This document shows positions 6,543 to 10,895 of a stretch of DNA of 10,895 nucleotides, in pieces. A model generated the notes under the pieces. That model was given only the letters and a program-made list of their open reading frames with translations, did not search any database and was not told where the DNA came from. This DNA is from Cyclobacteriaceae bacterium (GTDB lineage Bacteria > Bacteroidota > Bacteroidia > Cytophagales > Cyclobacteriaceae), in contig DAOVVI010000020.1 in NCBI GenBank assembly GCA_030637245.1, positions 1-10,895 on the forward strand, read 5' to 3'. Within the stretch, counting starts at the first letter, position 1. Each line of letters starts with the position of its first letter. A program made the translations under genes and the position numbers.

Positions 6543-6608
6543 TTTTTATGCTTAAAAATAAAGCTGCAAATATCTGCATAATTTTCTGTATTTAAAATAG
6601 TTATTTGC

Positions 6609-8567
6609 TTAACTATTTTCTAACGATAAACTTTTTTCTATTTCTTTGTCCATAAATAAAATCAGATCTTTCATACTATACGTACCAATATCTCCTTCTC
6701 CATGTTTTCGGATAGAGACCGAACCGGATTCAATTTCTTTTTCACCAACTATAAACATGAATGGTATTTTATTCATTTCAGCATCCCGAATCTTTCGCCC
6801 TATCTTCTCATCTCTGTGATCGACATAACCCGTAAGATCCTTTAAAGTCAATTCTTGGTTTACCTTGTTGGCATAATTAGCATATTTTTCTGAAATAGGT
6901 AAAATAATATACTGCAAAGGGCTAAGCCATAATGGAAATCTTCCTGCGGTATGTTCCAGCAAAATGGCTACAAACCTCTCCATAGAACCAAAAGGAGCTC
7001 TATGAATCATAACCGGACGATGCTTTTGATTATCAGCACCTACATATTCAAGCTCAAATCTTTTAGGGAGATTGTAATCAACCTGAATTGTTCCCAACTG
7101 CCAACTGCGCTTCAAGGCATCTTTGACCATAAAATCTAATTTTGGCCCATAAAATGCAGCTTCTCCAATTTCGGTTACGGTTTTTATTCCTTTTTCTTCG
7201 GTAGCCTCAATTATGTCTTTTTCGGCCTGATTCCACGCTTCATCATCACCAATATACTTCTTTTTATTTTCCGGATCACGCAATGAAATTTGTGTTATAA
7301 AATTATTAAAACCCAATGAGTTGAAAACATATAATACCAGGTCTATAACCTTTTTAAATTCCTCTTTTACCTGATCAGGCCGGCAAAATATATGCGCATC
7401 ATCTTGAGTAAATCCACGTACTCGTGTCAATCCATGCAATTCTCCACTTTGTTCATATCTATAAACTGTCCCAAATTCCGCATAACGTATAGGTAATTCC
7501 TTATATGACCGTGGTCTGAATTTATACATTTCACAGTGGTGCGGACAATTCATTGGTTTTAACAAAAACTCCTCGTTTTCATTTGGGGTATGGATCGGTT
7601 GAAATGAATCATCTCCATATTTTTCGTAGTGCCCAGAAGTTACATATAAATTTTTATTCCCAATGTGTGGTGAAATAACGGATTCATAACCGGCCTTTAC
7701 CTGGGCCTTCTTCAAAAAGCTCTCTAATTTTTCTCTAAGTTTTGTCCCTTTTGGCAGCCATAAGGGGAGCCCCTGTCCTACTTTTTCTGAGAACGTAAAT
7801 AACTCAAGCTCTTTACCCAGTTTTCTATGATCTCTTTTCCTGGCTTCTTCTAAAAGCATCAGGTATTCATCAAGTTCTTTCTTCTTTGGAAATGTCACAC
7901 CGTAAAGCCGGGTTAACTGCTTGCGATTTTCATCACCCCGCCAATAGGCTCCTGCAATATTCGTGAGTTTTAATGCCTTAATTATTCCGGTATTTGGAAT
8001 ATGCGGGCCCCTGCACAGATCGGTAAAATTTCCTTGTTTGTAAAAAGTAATAGATCCATCCTCAAGGTCTTCCAACAATTCCAATTTGTACTCATCATCT
8101 TTCCCAGTAAAATAATCTATGGCGTCCTTTTTTGATACTTCCTCTCTTATATAATCATTTTTCTGCCTGGCCAGTTCAGTCATTTTTTGCTCCACTTTTC
8201 CCAGGTCAGCAGAATCAAATTCCTGATCACCAAAATCAACGTCATAATAAAATCCAGTTTCTACAGGAGGGCCAATGCCAAATTTGATTCCCGGGTAAAG
8301 CGCCTCCAGAGCCTCTGCCATTAGGTGGGCAGAAGAATGCCAAAAAGTATTTTTTCCATCACTATCATTCCATGTGAGCAACTTAACAGTTGAATCATCC
8401 ATAATAGGGCGGGAAGAATCCCATACTTCACCATTAACTTTTGCCGCTAACACATTTCTGGCTAATCCTTCGCTAATGCTCAAGGCAATTTCATGGCTTG
8501 ATATTCCTTTGTCATATTTCTTTATCGATCCATCCGGAAGCGTTATTTTCACCTTTTGCTCACTCAT
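6609..8567 (-). CDS. thrS: Threonine--tRNA ligase
   Basis: Charges tRNA-Thr with threonine using ATP, and hydrolyses mischarged Ser-tRNA-Thr. The 652-residue product is full length (E. coli 642). Domains in order: TGS (about 2-63), the editing domain (about 70-230) with its site residues His77, His81, Cys185 and His189 all present (HSSAH and CRGPH), the class II catalytic core (about 245-545), and the anticodon-binding domain (about 550-645). The catalytic zinc ligands are intact: Cys341 (MNCPHHC), His392 (DDAHIFC) and His522 ([13 protein letters not shown]). Motif 2 includes [20 protein letters not shown]. The start ATG at 8567 is 7 bases after the stop of the TPR lipoprotein, so the two are probably cotranscribed. 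The E. coli protein represses its own translation; I see no matching leader here. Confidence 0.98.
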   Translation of the reverse strand: MSEQKVKITLPDGSIKKYDKGISSHEIALSISEGLARNVLAAKVNGEVWDSSRPIMDDSTVKLLTWNDSDGKNTFWHSSAHLMAEALEALYPGIKFGIGPPVETGFYYDVDFGDQEFDSADLGKVEQKMTELARQKNDYIREEVSKKDAIDYFTGKDDEYKLELLEDLEDGSITFYKQGNFTDLCRGPHIPNTGIIKALKLTNIAGAYWRGDENRKQLTRLYGVTFPKKKELDEYLMLLEEARKRDHRKLGKELELFTFSEKVGQGLPLWLPKGTKLREKLESFLKKAQVKAGYESVISPHIGNKNLYVTSGHYEKYGDDSFQPIHTPNENEEFLLKPMNCPHHCEMYKFRPRSYKELPIRYAEFGTVYRYEQSGELHGLTRVRGFTQDDAHIFCRPDQVKEEFKKVIDLVLYVFNSLGFNNFITQISLRDPENKKKYIGDDEAWNQAEKDIIEATEEKGIKTVTEIGEAAFYGPKLDFMVKDALKRSWQLGTIQVDYNLPKRFELEYVGADNQKHRPVMIHRAPFGSMERFVAILLEHTAGRFPLWLSPLQYIILPISEKYANYANKVNQELTLKDLTGYVDHRDEKIGRKIRDAEMNKIPFMFIVGEKEIESGSVSIRKHGEGDIGTYSMKDLILFMDKEIEKSLSLENS

Positions 8568-8574
8568 AAAAAAA

Positions 8575-9681
8575 TCAATTTATCTCCTTGGAATTCAGGG
8601 GCTTTAATATTTCAACTTGCCTCTGAACTTCCTCTTTTCTTTTTTTCAGGCGCAAATATGCAACTTTTCTTTCAAGATTGTCCAATCCTTTGCTCGCTAA
8701 TATGGAAGTACTATCCATATCCAGCGCTATTTTATATAATTCCTTTGCATCCGTATAATAGTTTATTTTTTCAAGGGTTCTGGCTTTCAGAACATACCCA
8801 TCAGTCCCAATAGGTTTTGAATCTAAATACTGATTGACATAGTAAAGTGTAGAGTCAATATTATTTACATTAAAATAGATCTTAGCCAACTCAAAATTTA
8901 TCCTTGGTTCATCCGGCCTTTCACGCAGGCATTTCAACAGGATTATTTTTGAAGTATCCCTCTTTCCTATTTCATTGAAATACGCTCCCCATTCATAACA
9001 CAATTGACGGGTTGTATTATTCAACGTAATTTCATCCAAAAATTTCCTTGCTTTGTTATGATTACCAAGCGCAAGCGCCAAATCAAATATCTTTAGGGAA
9101 CTTTTATCTGAATTTTTCAACTTATAAGCATCTTCAAAACTTATTAATGCACTGAGACTATCTCTATTTATAAGCTGAGCACTCCCCCTTAGAAATAGAT
9201 TCTCATCATCATATGGATTTGCTAATATTGCCCTGTTTGCAAAAAACATGGCATTTGTGTAGTCATTCAGTAACAAGGAATATCCGGCTGATAATTTCAG
9301 AAAATTCATATTATCCATATCAATATTCATTATGGACTTTAAGGTATTCGAAAGCTTTTCAATATTTTTATCCTGTAAATAAAATGATGAGAGATCAATT
9401 AAAACATCAATACTTCCCGGATTCACTTTTTCTGCCTTTTGCAAAAGTTCAATTGCTTTTAAAGGATTATTTTGACCTTTATAAATATTAGCAAGTTTTA
9501 AATAATTATCCTCCTCTTCCGGGTATTGTTCAATTTGATTTGTCAGGAAACTGATATAAACGTCATCTGAGGCTTTCTTATCCTCATTAAAATATACAAT
9601 TTCATGGGTTCCATATTTTGGATTGCATCCGAAAAATAAAACTTGTGCCAATAGAAAGAATATACAAATTGAAGCCCTCAT
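8575..9681 (-). CDS. TPR-repeat lipoprotein of unknown function
   Basis: A probable lipoprotein exposed to the periplasm. From ATG at 9681 the product has 368 residues and starts with a signal peptide, [19 protein letters not shown], with a lipobox-like LFFGC and the lipidated Cys at residue 19. The frame is open further upstream to 9813, but those residues overlap the end of the preceding gene and would bury the signal peptide, so 9681 is preferred. Helical tetratricopeptide-like repeats fill the rest, clearest at about 56-89 ([20 protein letters not shown]), 126-158, 260-290 ([20 protein letters not shown]) and 294-326 ([20 protein letters not shown]). The C-terminus (about 335-358) is a charged, probably coiled-coil helix. 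TPRs mediate protein contacts, so a scaffold role is likely but the partner is unknown. It lies 7 bases before thrS; I know of no functional link. Confidence 0.85.
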   Translation of the reverse strand: MRASICIFFLLAQVLFFGCNPKYGTHEIVYFNEDKKASDDVYISFLTNQIEQYPEEEDNYLKLANIYKGQNNPLKAIELLQKAEKVNPGSIDVLIDLSSFYLQDKNIEKLSNTLKSIMNIDMDNMNFLKLSAGYSLLLNDYTNAMFFANRAILANPYDDENLFLRGSAQLINRDSLSALISFEDAYKLKNSDKSSLKIFDLALALGNHNKARKFLDEITLNNTTRQLCYEWGAYFNEIGKRDTSKIILLKCLRERPDEPRINFELAKIYFNVNNIDSTLYYVNQYLDSKPIGTDGYVLKARTLEKINYYTDAKELYKIALDMDSTSILASKGLDNLERKVAYLRLKKRKEEVQRQVEILKPLNSKEIN

Positions 9682-9703
9682 GCTAATTCCGGTTTCCACT
9701 TTG

Positions 9704-9711
9704 CAAAGGTA
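9704..9711 (-). promoter_or_regulatory. Possible -7 box of the TPR lipoprotein-thrS unit
   Basis: The minus strand has TACCTTTG, a complete match to TAnnTTTG, 22 bases before the ATG at 9681. The expected -33 position holds GCTT rather than TTTG. The distance would give a leader of about 15 bases and supports the 9681 start. It could drive the whole TPR-thrS-infC-rpmI-rplT unit independently of the topoisomerase gene. Confidence 0.42.
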
Positions 9712-9757
9712 AGATCCTATTAAAGGGAATAAGCCTTTATTAATAAAAAAATGACGT

Positions 9758-10895
9758 CTATTCATCAAATAGGTCAAGCTGGTCTCTTTTCTTTTTAATT
9801 TGCTCCATATCAATCTTCATCTCTATAGTATCACCGGAGTGAAAACTTTCCTCGTGTTTTTCCTTTTTACTTTTCTTATCTTCTTTACTATCTGCATTTT
9901 TACCAGAATCGCTAATTTGTTTATCTTCAACAGTTCCCTCCACTAAATCCTGGCCGGAATCTTTATTTTCGTGTGCTTCAGGTTTTATTTTTATTTGTTC
10001 CTTTATATTGTCTGTTGCAGGTTGTTCTATTTTTTCATTAGATACTTCCGCTATGTTTTCTTCACTTTCTTCCGGCTCGTCATATTCTGGCTCTTCTCTT
10101 GATAATTCCTTTATTTTTGTAATTGGGAATGTCGATAATTTATTACCAACTGCTTTCCACCCTTTTACACCCACCAATTCATCCAACTTAAATTCGGATC
10201 TTTTTTTCTTCACAACCATCTCAAGCACGATATTACTTTTTGATGAGGCGTAAAGTAATTTAGATCCTTTAGATTCACTTATAAAAAGGAATTTCTTATT
10301 TAATGTGGTTGTCTCAACTGTAAATTTCTTTATGTATGAGTTTTTTGAGCCCCCATCCTGGTAAATAGCCGTAATTATATTCTCCTGATCGAATTTTTCG
10401 ATCAACTTGACCTGCTGAAATTCATACCGGTTAGTCAACTCAAAAGTCGTGAGTTCATACGAACCATCGCTATAGATCACCAAAATACTATCTTCGGCAT
10501 TGAAATTCCCAAGATGCTTTCCTGTTTGGTCTCGATTAAGTCTTCCAATAGCTTCATCATAGTGTATATCCACACCTCCAAGTGTTGACTTTCCTTCGGA
10601 TTTTAATTGTATCTTTCGTACCGGATACCTAGTTAATATATTCCCTCCAGCACCTCTCCCTTTGATCTCCAGACTTGAAAAATCGAAGTCAAAAACTTTC
10701 ATCCGAGCCTTACATCGACTTGAAAGCCCTACAGTTATTACTTCTGCCTCTCCGTTGGGATTTGCACTAAAATATAACATTTTAGAACCGTTAGTTCCTT
10801 TAGTGAGATCGTTTTCTTTATGTCTTGTTATACCTTTCACATTGAATCGTTTAGCCATGGATCGGCCTGTCTTTGCATCAAGGTACACCAAATTA
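9758..10895 (-). CDS. parC: DNA topoisomerase IV/gyrase subunit A, C-terminal part
   Basis: The breakage-reunion subunit of a type IIA topoisomerase; this is the C-terminal DNA-binding beta-pinwheel and tail only, 378 residues, with the catalytic tyrosine domain beyond the edge. The frame is already open at the edge (NLVYLDAKTGRSMAKRFNV), so no start is present. Pinwheel blade motifs are visible: MAKRFNVKGITR, KGRGAGGNILTRYPVRKI (a degenerate GyrA-box-like turn, about residues 78-94) and GVKGWKAVGNKLSTFPITKI (about 241-260). Lack of a canonical QRRGGRG box and the overall pattern favour the ParC-like subunit of Bacteroidota over gyrase, but the two cannot be separated firmly without the N-terminus. 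A charged, low-complexity tail (about 262-377) ends DQLDLFDE. The TPR lipoprotein starts 76 bases downstream. Confidence 0.88.
   Translation of the reverse strand, partial: NLVYLDAKTGRSMAKRFNVKGITRHKENDLTKGTNGSKMLYFSANPNGEAEVITVGLSSRCKARMKVFDFDFSSLEIKGRGAGGNILTRYPVRKIQLKSEGKSTLGGVDIHYDEAIGRLNRDQTGKHLGNFNAEDSILVIYSDGSYELTTFELTNRYEFQQVKLIEKFDQENIITAIYQDGGSKNSYIKKFTVETTTLNKKFLFISESKGSKLLYASSKSNIVLEMVVKKKRSEFKLDELVGVKGWKAVGNKLSTFPITKIKELSREEPEYDEPEESEENIAEVSNEKIEQPATDNIKEQIKIKPEAHENKDSGQDLVEGTVEDKQISDSGKNADSKEDKKSKKEKHEESFHSGDTIEMKIDMEQIKKKRDQLDLFDE

Noticed and set aside
6556..6580. Palindrome TGCAGATATTTGCA upstream of infC as an operator
   Set aside because: Short, AT-rich, with one imperfect pair and no loop; no better than chance without conservation data.
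6549..6608. A separate promoter for infC between thrS and infC
   Set aside because: GATATTTG resembles a -7 box but lacks the TA at the correct positions and no -33 box is present.
9682..9813. Longer N-terminus for the TPR lipoprotein, overlapping the topoisomerase gene
   Set aside because: It would place the lipoprotein signal peptide internally; ATG 9681 gives a proper signal and lipobox.

Overview
The window looks like chromosomal core DNA from a member of the Bacteroidota, most likely the Cytophagales or a close relative. This is inferred from the low GC content, two promoters of the Bacteroidota type (TTTG, 19 bases, TAnnTTTG), the near absence of Shine-Dalgarno sequences, a Bacteroidota-type START-like protein and a ParC-like topoisomerase subunit with a charged tail. 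All proteins are encoded on the minus strand; the one clear plus-strand gene is a tRNA.

Read in the direction of transcription (right to left), the right half starts with the 3' part of a topoisomerase IV/gyrase A-type subunit, cut by the window edge. A TPR lipoprotein follows, then the classical translation block thrS-infC-rpmI-rplT, closed by a strong intrinsic terminator at about 5279-5307. infC has no usable canonical start; its only sensible start is ATT at 6530, preceded by a full Shine-Dalgarno sequence. A foldable element lies between rpmI and rplT and may be an L20-responsive leader.

The middle (about 4311-5277) has no convincing protein gene. It is AT-rich and holds several inverted repeats, one short GC-rich repeat-like motif and what may be a decayed coding remnant. 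It is bounded on the left by an elongator tRNA-Met gene with an excellent promoter, divergent from the START-like gene.

The left half runs leftwards as START-like protein, an LptF/LptG-family lipopolysaccharide-export permease with an unusually long charged periplasmic insert, rpsO (S15), a terminator-like hairpin and pnp (PNPase, cut by the left edge). The rpsO-hairpin-pnp order mirrors the arrangement known from E. coli.

I found no phage, CRISPR, toxin or secretion system, and no evidence of a wholly new system. The most interesting points are regulatory: the ATT start of infC with its strong Shine-Dalgarno, the rpmI-rplT leader fold, and the repeat-rich empty region.
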